From Liquidambar formosana (taxonomy: Eukaryota; Streptophyta; Magnoliopsida; Saxifragales; Altingiaceae): a DNA stretch of 64,000 nucleotides. The position numbers and the translations under genes were made by a program. The notes beneath the pieces were generated by a model. The model had not been told where the DNA came from and made no database searches. It worked only from the letters and a program-made list of their open reading frames with translations. Numbering within the stretch: the stretch's first letter is position 1; each line of letters starts with the position of its first letter. The stretch lies in assembly GCA_039720395.1 (NCBI GenBank), contig CM077834.1, forward strand, positions 2,810,607 through 2,874,606. The letters run 5' to 3'. Of the stretch, positions 50,892-62,220 are shown in pieces.

Positions 50892-53080
50892 TACCATTTT
50901 TATTTTTTATTTTTTACTATTAATTGAATCTACTCTTTATCCTAGCCTCCTAGGCCTCCTAATACCAACAAATGGGTATCAATGCTAATTCATAATTTTA
51001 AATCCGAGATCTCTCATTCAATAAATGAGGAGAATGCTATTAAACTATCATGTCATCAGCCTAGTTTCTTACCAGAGGAAGAGTAAAACTAGCCTTATGG
51101 CATGTGAAAATAATATGTGATATTTCATGGTGAAAAATGCATTAATCCCTTAATTTTCAGTGTTTTCATGCATGATAAAAAAGTTTTAGTGCTTAATTTT
51201 CAGTTTCGTCAAACTGCAACTCATTGCTCTTATAATGGATAAGATTATGGCATATACCTAAGCAAGAATGCTCACTTGTCAACTCGATTTTAGGTTCATT
51301 GTAACATTACCAAATAAATATGTCAGATTGAAAGTAAAGATGGGAAAATTTCTTGCATCTGAAAAAAGTGGGATGGTTAGTGGTCGTATGACCCAGACGA
51401 CAAGTTTTTTTGACTGCTCATGGAACATGACTCATTTTTATCTGCTTGACCCGTTTCCGTATAAGTGTTTTTCTAGGGAAGTCCTTTCACTCTTTCACGA
51501 AGTTGAGGTGAACTAAATTTTTACCTCGGGTCACCTCTCCCTCTCCCTCTCTGGTTAAAATGGGATACATGGATATTTCATTTATCTTAGCCACAACCGC
51601 ACGAAGGAATTGTATGTGTTAAATAGATTTGCAAGAATGTGTTCCAAAAATAGGCTCTGAAGTATGTGCTTGGTGGCACTCTAGCATGATTTTAAGCTAT
51701 CTTCCAAGCAAGACCATACCGAATTATATAGGCTCTGAAGATCTTCGCAGTACGAGGATGCCATCATTAGGCAAGGTGAACACTGAAAACAAACCCAAAA
51801 CTCCCAATTAACCACAGTTAGTAGTCCAACAAACCCAAAACTCCGTTATGTACAACATCTTATGTGCAGTACCAAAATATATCACCTTATGTGGCAATAT
51901 GTGTATGGATCAAAACTTCTTCAATTTATTTAACAGATCATTTTTTATTTATTTATTTATTTTTTATGTGGATTGAGTGCTGCACACTTTTGGAAATTCT
52001 CGTTAAGTAGTTTCCTCCTATCAAAAAGTCCCAAATCGTCTCACCGTAATTTGCCGCAAATTTCTCACAATTGGGATCTTGTTGGGTCATGATAATGTGT
52101 TCATTAGCTGTTCGCTATTGGTGACAATTGATTATGTTGACTCCATATAAGACACTCTTTTGCCTTCTTCACCTTGGATGGCTCAACTTCGTTTTCAATG
52201 ACTTCAAAGCCTGCCAAGTATAGCAACATCGCAAACTTTTGGCCTTTCTTTTAAAGTCCCATCTTTTAATTAGTAGTCTTTTTAGCACTTTACAAGTCCT
52301 CAATAATTTTTGGAAGCTAGAGATGATGGATGTCTATTAATGACCACTTGATAAAAAATTTTGTAAAGACCAAAGACTTTAAGGAAATACCTAATACGGA
52401 CAGGTCTTCCTGGTCAGCTCTTGTTAGAGTACGAAAAGGGTGATGATTAGGAGTTCAAGACTGTTTGATTCCGAGATTGAGTTTAGATTGCAGAGCCAAA
52501 TTTTGTTTGGAGACTAATTAAAATCCGACGGTGTAAACTTGAGGCCTACTATAGTGGGCTCAGTTCCCTTCCAGTCTAACACCCTCCAGTTCTTTCTAGT
52601 ATGTGGTTCGAGAAGAGACACGTTAGTTTAGGCTGATCTAATGGCTGCAATCGTGCCACGTTATCTAACTCAATCCTATGGTGGAAAAGCTCAACATATG
52701 TTTGAATGTCATGAACAATAAATCAGATATCCATGATTTTCAAGCTCATAACATTTTTACTGAAAAAATTCCACAAAATACAGGGCTACATATTATTGAA
52801 AAAAAATTAAAAATAACAAAGGCAATATGCCCTTAATTAGAATATTCCTCGCTAATAGTTGTTGAAGGTCTGGAAAGGGGAGAAGAAAGCTAAAAATAGT
52901 ATGGACGGAATAAATCAGAAACGTAAGACTTGATTATATTAATTTTCATTGAAGAAATAATTTTCAACATGTTAGAATGGGAGCATAGGTACATCAGTAC
53001 ATCTTGCTGATCCCAACTACCCGATAGAAGGAAACAAGACTGGATTTTTTTTTATTTTATTTAAATGGTAAAAGAAGCTT
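50892..53080. other. Intergenic DNA with RLP-flank fragments
   Basis: No gene is seen. 52035-52280 (AAATTTCTCACAATTGGGA, GTGTTCATTAGCTGTTCGC, CCAAGTATAGCAA, CATCTTTTAATTAGTAG) has diverged copies at 62960-63060 and 63880-63990. GGCAAGGTGAACACTGAA at 51770 recurs in the 73-bp repeat at 56975. Confidence 0.5.
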
Positions 53081-53302
53081 GGCTCTATTTGGTTTGTGGA
53101 TTTTATCAAAGAAAAAAAATATATAAAGAACTGTACTTTTCTTTATTTGGTTGCAATGAAAAATTGGAAAAAGAAGAAGAATTGGAATAATTTTGGCTTC
53201 ATATGATTTTATCCTTTCCTTTCATTTCCTTTCCTCATTTTTTTTTTTTTTTTGCCCCTTTCTTTTTTCTTTTCTTGGTAGAATCCATAACCAAACAGAG
53301 GG
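53081..53302. mobile_element. Short PIF-like MITE
   Basis: The left end is GGCTCTATTTGGTTTGTGGA and the reverse complement of the right end is CCCTCTGTTTGGTTATGGAT. Both continue TTTTA/TTCTACCAAG-like. The termini match the family at 48820-49825. The right flank is TTA; the left is not a clear match. Confidence 0.55.
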
Positions 53303-53626
53303 TTAATGATTGAAAGAGAAAATTCTGTCTCGTTATGTCATGGAAGCATGAGAAGTCCACAATGCAACTCCTTCGATTCCTAACATTTCTCAAAGAAGTG
53401 AGAATTAAGTAGTACATAAAATTGCTAAGCACACCACACGTACTCCAAAAATCTAGGCCATAATTTTATTTTATGGTCTATTCACATTATATGGTGTCAA
53501 TTTTGGTTTGAGGAGCCTATCACATACTCTTGAAAAAAATTGTACAAAAGTTATATATTTATGAGGTATTTGGATGTCCAAACTATGTAATTTTGAGCTT
53601 TTTATTATTATTTTTCCTAAATTAAA

Positions 53627-53631
<5 letters not shown>

Positions 53632-53709
<78 letters not shown>
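53632..53709. repeat. (AT)39 microsatellite
   Basis: An uninterrupted AT run of about 78 bp. The Tyr-Ile open frame across it is an artefact. Confidence 0.95.
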
Positions 53710-53713
<4 letters not shown>

Positions 53714-53734
53714 AAAAAATAATAATGAAAGACC

Positions 53735-54225
53735 ATTAGTGGTCCTTGAGTAATGGTAGAGATGTGAAAAGACACCTATGTCAAACGTTTTCATTCATCC
53801 TAATTTGGACTAGGCAGTAGTGGAATCCAAAAGAATCCATCTTTTTAGGTTGTTAGGACATAAAAGATCTTTAATTGCTCGGGAACCACTTAACCAATAA
53901 TTTTGTCCAAGTTAGAGATGATGAAAGACTATTATTACGGGTCCTTCATTTAATCAGGACAGTGACATTGTTGGTCAAGTCTTTCGTGCTTTTACTTAAT
54001 TGGCTCCCCAATGCCACATCTATATGGAAAAAGAGTGATGATTAAAGACTGAGTCTAGGTATGGCATGGAAGCATGAGAAGGCTTCAATGCAACTTTTTG
54101 GATTCGTATATAGCATGTGTTTGTTCATGACTCCCACATAGTCCCCTATTTCCTTGCTCCTACGTTAATTGGATTTGCAATATTGGTTGCTTATGAAATT
54201 CATGCTCTATTTGTACTATACTACT
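53735..54225 (+). promoter_or_regulatory. Orphan RLP promoter module 3
   Basis: Motif order is GTCCTTGAGTAATGGTAGAG, ATCCTAATTTGGACTAG, CCAATAATTTTGTCCAAG, ATTTAATCAGGACAG, GGCATGGAAGCATGAGAAGG, AGCATGTGTTTGTTCATG. It is closely collinear with 61748-62220 and shares parts with the upstream regions of RLP-A and RLP-B. No RLP coding sequence follows. Confidence 0.7.
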
Positions 54226-55155
54226 ATATGGTGTTAATTTCTGTTTTGACGTGTCACGTTTGGACTACCAAAAAAAAAAAAAAAGGGTTATAGAGAATGT
54301 ACCCTTACCAAGATTCTTATTTTTCAAATGTTTTCATTCAAAACTATATAAAGGATATTAGAATGTCCACTGGAACTTGAATAAATTTGTCATATTGAGC
54401 ATAAAAACTTATATACGTTAATTGATAAATTGTTATTGACTAATCAAAAAATATTACTCGCACCAACTCACGTAGCAAATGAGATGGTGTCAAATAATTT
54501 GTTTATTTTTTGATTAGTCAATACCACATTATTACTTAACGTAAGTTGGCGTAAGAAGTTGGTGCACAAGGGCAAAGCTAGCGCAAAGTTTAAAGGAAAA
54601 TGAGGTTTGGATCTCAAATTTTCATAGGGGTTAATAGATAAAGTCTGGGGGATTTTTATGATATCCACACAAAAAATAGTCATATTTTTAGTAACATCAA
54701 GTCACATTTTGTGGTAAATAATCATATTTTTAGTAACATCAAGTCATATTTGTGGTCCGTTTGGGTACAATAGCCCCAAGGTATCATAGAATTTCTCTAA
54801 AGTCTAATAGGACATTTATGCTAGAATAACACTGTTTGATTAAATTTTGGTTCGTTTGTCTGTTTGTGTTTTTTTATTTTTATTTTTTTCAAAAGGGAGA
54901 AAAGGAGTAAGAGAGAAATGTAAACTTTAGGCCAATTATATTACTATATTCAAATTTTATTTTGTCAATTCACTTTGACGTGTCAATTACGAGCTCTTAA
55001 AACTCAATTCAAGTTTGACGTGTCAATTACAAGCTCTTAAACTTTTTAGATATGTAAACTTCAGGTTAGTTGTGGAAAAAATTGTACTAGTCTCAGAACC
55101 ACTCACGTAACATCAGAGTCCACTGTTCCATCTTTAATTGATTTGGGACCACTTG
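54226..55155 (+). repeat. Direct duplication, copy 1 (~0.93 kb)
   Basis: It is collinear with 56057-56955, from TATGGTGTTAATTTCTGTTT to AATTGATTTGGGACCACTTG, with only scattered differences. The copies are 1.83 kb apart, so the event is recent. A third, strongly diverged version lies at about 62165-62560. Confidence 0.9.
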
Positions 55156-55450
55156 ACCACTATTTCGGGCGCTTCATTTAACCAGGACAACGTAGCTAGT
55201 TTTTGGCATGGAAGCATGGCTAGTCATAGTGATGTAGGACAAGTCATCCCAGACCTATCGCCTTCGCCATCGCCCGTTGCTGATCATCAAAAGTCCTTGC
55301 AAAGACTACACAAATTTAGTTAACATGAGGCAAATTTAGTTAGAATTAGAAAAGTCGCACCAGGCAAAACCAGAAAAGTCGCACACGGGCCAAATCTGCC
55401 CCTAGCATGTCTTTGTTCATGGCTCCCACAGGTCCCTTATTTCCACACTA
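55085..55450 (+). promoter_or_regulatory. Orphan RLP promoter module 4
   Basis: It has AATTGATTTGGGACCACTTG, ATTTCGGGCGCTTCATTTAA, CCAGGACAACGTAG, then CTAGCATGTCTTTGTTCATG and GCTCCCACAGG, as in module 1, without a gene behind it. An insertion at 55215-55400 carries AGAAAAGTCGCAC twice. Confidence 0.6.
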
Positions 55451-56056
55451 GCACTGGTTCTCACTGCAGGTCTTGGAAGTCCAATTCATCCACTTATTGC
55501 GGGTCCAATACTATCTAGTGTGAGTCCAGATCTTCTATCCCCAATTTGTGTCCCTTTCTTCTGTCACCCCAATAATCTTATTCCATATGTCCAAACTAAT
55601 TCTCTGACTTAATAGAAGAAGTGTACCATCAAAACCATCATTTGTTTATCTAAAGAATACAATAATAATGAAAAATGAAATCTGCCTTAAAAAAACTCAG
55701 GAGAAACAAATCAAACAATTTGATGTCGGCAAACTAGATTGACTCCTTTCATCTCCCTCTCTCTTATCAGTTTCCTCTCCTAAAGGATCTTCACAGCTCC
55801 ACTATTATTTTATTTACTCTGTTTGTTTGTTTGTTTGTTTTTTTTTTTTTTTTTTCCAGACATCTAAAGAACATAAAGGAAGAAATCTTTCTATTAATAA
55901 TTTAATATATGTATTGTGATTGATAGAGGAAACATGAATATCTTTTATGTAAAATTCAAACAATGGTTTGAGCTGGAGATTTTCTATTTTTATTGTTTAT
56001 TATGTTTTAAATAAATTCAAACAATGGTTTCACGGTGGGTTTACTCCATTAATCTC
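55451..56056. other. Non-coding spacer between duplication copies
   Basis: I see no gene. It includes GTTTGTTTGTTTG next to a T run at about 55820-55855. Confidence 0.4.
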
Positions 56057-56955
56057 TATATGGTGTTAATTTCTGTTTTGACGTGTCACGTTCGGACTAC
56101 AAAAAAAAAAGGTTATAAAGAATGTACTCTTACCAAGATTCTTATTTTTTAAATGTCTTCATTCAAAACTATATAAAGGGTATTAGAATGTCCATTGAAA
56201 CTTCAATTAATCTGCCATATTGAGCATAAAAACTTATATAAGTTAATTGATAAATCGGTATTGACTAATCAAAAAATATTACTCCCACCAACTCACGTAG
56301 CAGATGAGATGGTGTCATATAATTTGTTTATTTTTTGATTAGTCAATACCACATTATTACTTAACGTAAGTTGGTGTAAGAAGTTGGTGCACAAGGACAG
56401 ACCCAGCGCAAAGTTTAAAGGAAAATGAGATTTGGATATCTCAAATTTTCATAGGGGTTAATAGATAAAGTCTGGGAGATTTTTATGATATCCACAAAAA
56501 AAATAGTCATATTTTTAGTAACATCAAGTCACATTTTGTGGTAAGTATTCATATTTGTGGTCCATTTGGGTACAGTAGCCCCAAGGTATCATATAATTTC
56601 TCTAAAGTCTGATGGGACATTTATGCTAGAATAGCACTGTTTGATTAAATTTTGGTTTGTTTGTTTGTTTGTTTGTTTGTTTTTTTTTTTTTCAAAAGGG
56701 AGAAAAGGAGTAAGAGAGAGATGTAAACTTTAGGCCAATTGTATTACTGTATTCAAATTTTATTTCGTCAATTCACTTTGACGTGTCAATTACGAGCTCT
56801 TAAAACTCAATTCAAGTTTGACGTGTCAATTACAAGCTCTTAACCTTTTTAGATATGTAAACTTCAAGTCAGTTGTGGAAAAAATTGTTCTAGTCTTAGA
56901 ACCACTCACGTAATATCAGAGTCCACCGTTCCATCTTTAATTGATTTGGGGCCAC
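56057..56955 (+). repeat. Direct duplication, copy 2 (~0.9 kb)
   Basis: This is the partner of 54226-55155. It ends inside AATTGATTTGGGGCCACTTG, where a short local duplication (GACCACTTGATTTGGGGCCA) begins. Confidence 0.9.
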
Positions 56956-56974
56956 TTGACCACTTGATTTGGGG

Positions 56975-57120
56975 CCACTGTACAGAGAAATGGAAGCTAG
57001 AGAGATTTACAAATGGGCAAGGTGAACACTGAACAGAGAAATTGGGACCACTGTACAGAGAAATGGAAGCTAGAGAGATTTACAGATGGGCAAGGTGAAC
57101 ACTGAACAGAGAAATGGAAG
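56975..57120 (+). repeat. 73-bp tandem repeat, two copies
   Basis: CCACTGTACAGAGAAATGGA at 56975 and again at 57048. Each unit also contains GGGCAAGGTGAACACTGAAC. The units are almost identical, so this is a recent event. Confidence 0.9.
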
Positions 57121-57394
57121 AGAGATTGACGTACGTACAGTTGAGTTTGTAAGTTTGTTATGCCTGAAAGTGTAAGGTGTCCATTTATATTGGAGAGGTA
57201 CGTCTATAATAAATTAATGCTATTTACTGCTATGCAGTTGAACTATTAAACAGTTACTGTATGGGTTGCATACTATAAATATACGTATAAGATTGATGGG
57301 TGGATTCAAATTGCCCAACCAGTTGAGCCCGATTTCATTTGGGTTTAAATTTAGGGAGAAGCATTGAGCCAAATTTCTTAAAGTCAAATCGAAG
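57121..57394. other. Spacer left of the solo LTR
   Basis: No gene is seen. It ends in the target duplication CGAAG (57390-57394). Confidence 0.5.
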
Positions 57395-57840
57395 TGTAGT
57401 CGCACCGACCTTTTTCACCGCCGCCACGCGCGCTCGCGCGTTTCCCCCTGTTCACCTGTATTTACTTGCTTTTCTGCTTTCTGATGGTGCTAATCCATTT
57501 AGGATTAGCGTGCAAATGAGAGTCGCCACCTGGAAGGGTCCAGGACCAATTTTATTAACCAGAGATGGGTTCGTAGCTAAGGTACATGTTGGGAAGGTGT
57601 TAGGCACCCAACAATGCCCGGTAATAAACCGGCCCTCATTCTTGTATTCATTGACCATATTTAATATTTTAATAAAATCCGGAACACCTGTTAATCATAC
57701 AATAAATAAATGGCACACATGAATGATGGATTAATGGCATAGAATAAATAAACAAAGCATAAATATTTAATAACAAAGTATAGAAGCCTTAACGGAATGA
57801 AAATAAGAGAAAATGCACTGTCGCGAGTACTCGCGGTCTT

Positions 57841-57914
57841 ACCATGCGTACGCATGGTCTCACCATGCGTACGCACCTACCATGCATATGCATAATAAAT
57901 TTATGCGTACGCAT
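57841..57914. repeat. Palindrome cluster in the transcribed part of the solo LTR
   Basis: ACCATGCGTACGCATGGT (18-bp perfect palindrome) at 57841-57858, ATGCGTACGCAC at 57865, ATGCATATGCAT at 57882 and ATGCGTACGCAT at 57903. A different palindrome, CGCGAGTACTCGCG, lies just before, at about 57822-57835, with a partial copy near 57922. Confidence 0.85.
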
Positions 57915-58379
57915 GACATTTCGCGAGTACTCATGGTTTCACCAAATTATCTTCTCCGCGAATTTGGACTTCCCGAAGAACATTATTGGCCAAAAATGGA
58001 CAGTGTATACAATAAATCAACTTCTAAACATCCTACATAATTATATAAATAAATAAATATTACGTACCTCTTAAAAATAAAGCAAATTGAAATTAAATCC
58101 TTCCCTCAGGTCCACCGTCAACCCGGCAGCGTCTCCCCTGTTGCGCAAAACAAGCTTTTCCCAGTCTCACTGGTCTAATTCTCTGTTATATTTTCCTCTC
58201 TTTTCTCTCAGTTTATTTCTCTCACCTTTCCCATATTTCTCTCACCCTCAAAATAACTAGCAGTTACTCAAAATGCAGCTCCTCCTTATTTCTCTATCTA
58301 TTTCCTCTCACTGACCTCCCCTGTTTCTACCTTCTCCGTCCGTCCTTTTTCCGTCCTCCTGAGCTCCCAAGAGCTCTGC

Positions 58380-58387
58380 TATTTATA
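58380..58387 (-). promoter_or_regulatory. TATA box of the solo LTR
   Basis: TATAAATA on the minus strand, followed by GCAGAGCTC. It lies about 410 bp from the LTR start and downstream of the U3 palindromes. Confidence 0.65.
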
Positions 58388-58554
58388 GGAAAAATCACCC
58401 GGGTGAGGTCGTCATCCATGACCTCAAACTCCCTCCTCTTTGACCCCCCCCCACGTTCCCTTTGCTCAATGGTCGGGCCGACTCAAGGCTAAATCATTCC
58501 CCCCCGACAACGCTTTCGGTCGAAGTGGGAAGTGAATGATGAATATGGAATCTC

Positions 58555-58648
58555 ATGCGTACGCATATTATTTTATGCGTACGCATGGCTATTCATGCGT
58601 ACGCATGAAACCACCATGCGTACGCATATTATAAATATGCGTACGCAC
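58555..58648. promoter_or_regulatory. U3 palindrome array, ATGCGTACGCAT every ~20 bp
   Basis: Four perfect copies start at 58555, 58575, 58595 and 58616, and a fifth with one end change starts at 58637. Intervals are 20, 20, 21 and 21 bp, two helical turns. It lies 170-270 bp upstream of the TATA box on the LTR's own strand. This looks like a set of dimeric-factor binding sites on one face of the DNA. The factor is unknown. Confidence 0.75.
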
Positions 58649-58794
58649 CACACTCCCTGGCTGTCTAATTTAATCGTTTGAACCCCCATTTGCTTGCTTT
58701 ACGCGTAGAAAGAGACTCGAGTAGACGGCAAACATTGTGGACCTCATCATCGGGAAATCATCATCAAATGTAGGGACAAAATGGGGTGTCTACA

Positions 58795-59267
58795 CGAAGT
58801 TTGACCCTCAGCTTGGGCCAAATTTCTAACTCTGCCACTAGTTAAGCCATAGACCATAGTTAAATCTCCTCCCCCACCCATGCCACTTGCACCCTTACAT
58901 ATAATTCAGAAGAGTTGTTTCGAATTTCATGATATACAAAACTGAATGATATTATTATTCCTACCAAACCCTATTTTTCCTGAATTTATTGTATTATTAA
59001 TTTGGTTGGATTTTTAATCGTATTGTACTTCGGTAAAGTATGTCAAACATTCACTGTATTTATAGTTTTACACTGAACCATGGATTACTAACCATGATAC
59101 GGATCGTAAGACTTGAAACATCCCCGTCGACCCCTTAGGCCCTGGCTTCCTGATCGGCCCCCTCACCACCACTTGGCTGAATCAATCCCTAACGGTCCAT
59201 TTGGTTACGTTGTATAAATGAAAATTAACCAATTATATTGTATTTTTTAATTTATATTAACTACATA
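58795..59267. other. Spacer right of the solo LTR
   Basis: No gene is seen. Confidence 0.4.
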
Positions 59268-59511
59268 AATTCATTATCTTGAATGAAATTATTCATGAAA
59301 TTAATGATACCTATCATCACAAATGAGAATAGGAATTAAAAAAAAAATGGCATTTTGATAAATTTATTGAGTCGATTCAATAACATCAACTATGGTGTTG
59401 ATCTAAGAATTCAAAATAGCATTTTTTGAAGTTCTATATCTGATCCTAAAACATCAATTTTGGTGATGAATTCAATTTTTTTTTAAATAATTCCATTCAA
59501 GATGATGAATT
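59268..59511. repeat. Inverted repeat, possible MITE
   Basis: AAATTCATTATCTTGAATGA at 59268 pairs with the reverse complement of 59485-59511 (AATTCATCATCTTGAATGGA). Between them is an A/T-rich body with repeated AACATCAA-type segments. No clear target duplication is seen. Confidence 0.5.
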
Positions 59512-59674
59512 GGTACCTCCCAATGTACCAAAAAAAAAAAAAAAAGAAAAAAAAGAAAAGAAAAAGACACTATCATCGTTTAATTTTTATTTAAATGAAT
59601 TATGTACCCATTTGTATGACAAAATATAATTATTCTTCTTAGGACATCAATTTTTATTTAATATTAGTTCAAGA

Positions 59675-59890
59675 TTGCAGGTCCCTCCTCCAGCGTGATT
59701 GGCATGTGCAGCATGTGTATCGAGAAGCAAATAAATGTGCCGATTATCTAGTTAATTAAGACATTAACTACTATAAATTCCAATTTGTTGTATTGAAATC
59801 TCTATCCATGGAACTTGCAAGTTTTTTTTGTACGTTGTGCCTTTGTAATTTGTCTTAGTTGTTAATGAAATAAAACTCCCCTTTTAAACC
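59675..59890 (+). pseudogene. LINE-type RNase H relic, second segment copy
   Basis: It reads LLQRDWHVQHVYREANKCAD followed by YLVN and TAA, better preserved than the copy at 48520. The 3' trailer GTGCCTTTGTAATTTGTCTT is shared with 48660. Confidence 0.8.
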
Positions 59891-59925
59891 CCCCAAAAAA
59901 AAGGTTTTCCTTAAAAAGAAAAAAG

Positions 59926-60735
59926 AAAAACGTTTCCTCATTGGGCCCCAATCCATAATGTAGGTCTAGCCTTTTTATGTGGTTAAGCTTCCGTGTAGAT
60001 TGGACGGTCCATTGGAGATTTGGAGGTGAATCCATTATTAGAAACTGGGTCCACCTAATAAAGCCTTCCCTTACTTTCTTATTCAGTCCCTATAGTCCTT
60101 TGTGCTTTATGCCGACTCTCCTATATCGGTTTACGAGCTGGGAGGCTTTTCATATTTCAATTTTAATTTTAAGGTTTTTAATTTTTTAATTTTAATTTTA
60201 ATTAAAATATTTTGATTAAGGAGATGGGAGGTTTTGATTTCTGTATTTATTTCCTTTCTTCCAATACATTTGCTAATATTAATAAAGTGAAAGTGCTGAT
60301 AAGGTCATAAAATTCTTAGAATAATGTCATACCCAAATTTTTTTTTTTTTTATGGCATCCTAATAAAAATTAATGCAATGATTTACAGCTTAAAATGAAA
60401 TTTACCCAAATTACAGGGAATTAAGAGGGAAAACAAGAATAACCTTGAAAAGATGAGTTCTTGTATGAGCATCCACAGCACTAAAAGGATCATCGAACAT
60501 ATAAATATCAGCATCATGGTATAGAGTGCATGCAAATCTGTATTCAACCTTGGGTTTTTGGGCTTGTTTTTTGAAATTGTTTTGAAATGACATAGCCCAC
60601 AATGTTTTTCAATAATTAAAACCCATTTTGGAAGTTTGTGAAATAAATTGGCTTTAGGCCCTTTTGTGGGTCGGATAGGCCTAGTGCCATTGGTGGGGCC
60701 CACAGAGCCCATGAGGAGTACCCTTTGCCCTAACC
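59926..60735 (+). repeat. Duplicated segment, copy 2
   Basis: It is collinear with 49836-50580. The 1-kb element found in copy 1 is absent here, so CGTTTCCTCATTGGGC is uninterrupted. Confidence 0.85.
60444..60553 (-). pseudogene. ABCC transporter exon fragment, copy 2
   Basis: The minus strand reads [20 protein letters not shown] then TRTHLFK, matching the Walker B/D-loop exon of ABCC transporters. The ALARA-type segment before it is more damaged than in copy 1 (ACTL). It is an orphan exon. Confidence 0.8.
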
Positions 60736-60757
60736 CAATATTTTTAAGAGTAAATTA

Positions 60758-61747
60758 CACTTACACCCCTTATAGTATCTAATAATTACAGATGCACCTC
60801 CTCTCATTTTTGAAATTACACTAACACCTCTTGTCTGGATGGTTAGTTTAATGGGGTTTACCATACACATAAAATGACATCAATACCCTTGATGTAAATT
60901 GCATTGTTTAACAAATCTCTCTCTTTCTTTCCCTCTCCTCTTCATCCTTGCAATTTGATAAAATCGGATTTACATCATAACTTCATTTTTAATTGGATTT
61001 TTCTTAATTTTTATTTTTGTTTGTGTGTGTGGGGGGTAATAAAATTTAATTAGACTTTATGCTCTATTTTTTAGGAGTGTAGAGATGGGTGATGAGTGTA
61101 AATAAAAAAAAATATATATATTTTTTAATTAAAAATATATTAAAATATTATTGAGAATGCACTGTTCAAGTTAGGATGATGCTTTTGGGAAGTTAATATG
61201 AACAAAGATGAGATAGAGCTAGCTATGAGGATAATGTGGACAATTTGGTACAATCAAATAGATAAAGCTTTGATGGATCTATTAAAGAGTTATGGGATTT
61301 GGTGTGGGTTACTTTATTATTCATTTTAGCCATTAATTCTATCATCTCTTTATCAAAAAAAAAAAAAAAAAAAAAAGAAAAAGAATAAATAAATAAATAA
61401 TACATTAACAAAATATATATATATATATATATATTTTTTTTGAGCTAAAGATTTTAACAAATTAGAAAAAAACATGAAAGTGTTTGGTTTGTTTAGGAAA
61501 ACAACAAATGTGAGATTATGTAGAATTATATTGTTTAAATGTCCAAACAATAAGTATGTAAGGGTAATCTATGTATTTTTGAAAAAAGATAAACATGACA
61601 TAAACCAATTTGGATGGAATTATTAACGGAGGCTAGTTTGAGGGGGTGTTACTATAGTTTATTTTGTAAAGTAAGAGGTGTCAGTGTAATTTCAGAAACA
61701 AGAGGGGGTGTATTTGTAATTGTTAGATACTAGAGGGGGTGTAAGTG
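60758..61747. mobile_element. TIR element with ~90-bp arms
   Basis: The left arm CACTTACACCCCTTATAGTA, then TCTAATAATTACAGATGCAC, TTGAAATTACACTAACACC. The reverse complement of the right end is CACTTACACCCCCTCTAGTA, TCTAACAATTACAAATACAC, CTGAAATTACACTGACACC. There is no coding capacity. Target duplication is unclear. It lies exactly between duplicated segment copy 2 and promoter module 5. Confidence 0.8.
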
Positions 61748-62220
61748 GTTCTTTAGTAATGGAAAAGATGTGAAAAGATTCCTACATCAAACGTTTTCAT
61801 TCATTCATCCTAATTTGGACTAGTCGCCCATGGAATCCAAAAAAATCCGTCTTTTTAGATTTTTAAGACATAAGTGATATCTAATTGCTTTAGAACCAAT
61901 AATTTTAGTCAAGTCTTTCGTCCGTTTACTTGGTCCCTGGTGCCACATTTATGTGGAAAAAGAGTGATGATTAAGACTGAGGGTGGGTTTGGCATGAAAG
62001 CATGAGAAGTTTTCCACGCAACCTTTTGAATTTGTATAAAGCATGTTTCTGTTCATGGGTCCCACAGAGTCCCTTGTTTCCACAGCCGCCATCTCTTCTC
62101 GTTAAAGGCTCCTACATTCATGGGATTTGCAATATTGGTTGGTTATATATTTCATGCTCTATTCGTGCAATATGGGTTTAATTTTTGTTTTGATGCGTCA
62201 CATTCGGACTCTTAATTGAG
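61748..62220 (+). promoter_or_regulatory. Orphan RLP promoter module 5
   Basis: It is collinear with 53735-54250 (AGTAATGGAAAAGATGTGAA, ATCCTAATTTGGACTAGTC, GAGTGATGATTAAGACTGAG, GCATGAAAGCATGAGAAG). No RLP exon follows. Confidence 0.7.

Larger units (their letters stand above)
57395..58794 (-). mobile_element. Solo LTR, Ty3/Gypsy type, 1400 bp
   Basis: On the minus strand it runs from TGTAGACACCCCATTTTGTC to GGTCGGTGCGACTACA. The ends are inverted TGTAG/CTACA. A perfect 5-bp target duplication CGAAG lies at 57390-57394 and 58795-58799. The minus TATA box TATAAATA is at 58387-58380. CCAGGTGGCGACTC near 57520-57534 matches the U5 signature of the Tat LTR at 22236. No internal region remains, so this is a recombination product. 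Two palindrome clusters lie inside. Confidence 0.92.

Noticed and set aside
53471..53794. Minus-strand open frame with a Tyr-Ile repeat
   Set aside because: It is a translation of the AT microsatellite.
57813..58056. Met-His-Arg-Thr-rich frames in the solo LTR
   Set aside because: They translate the ATGCGTACGCAT palindromes.
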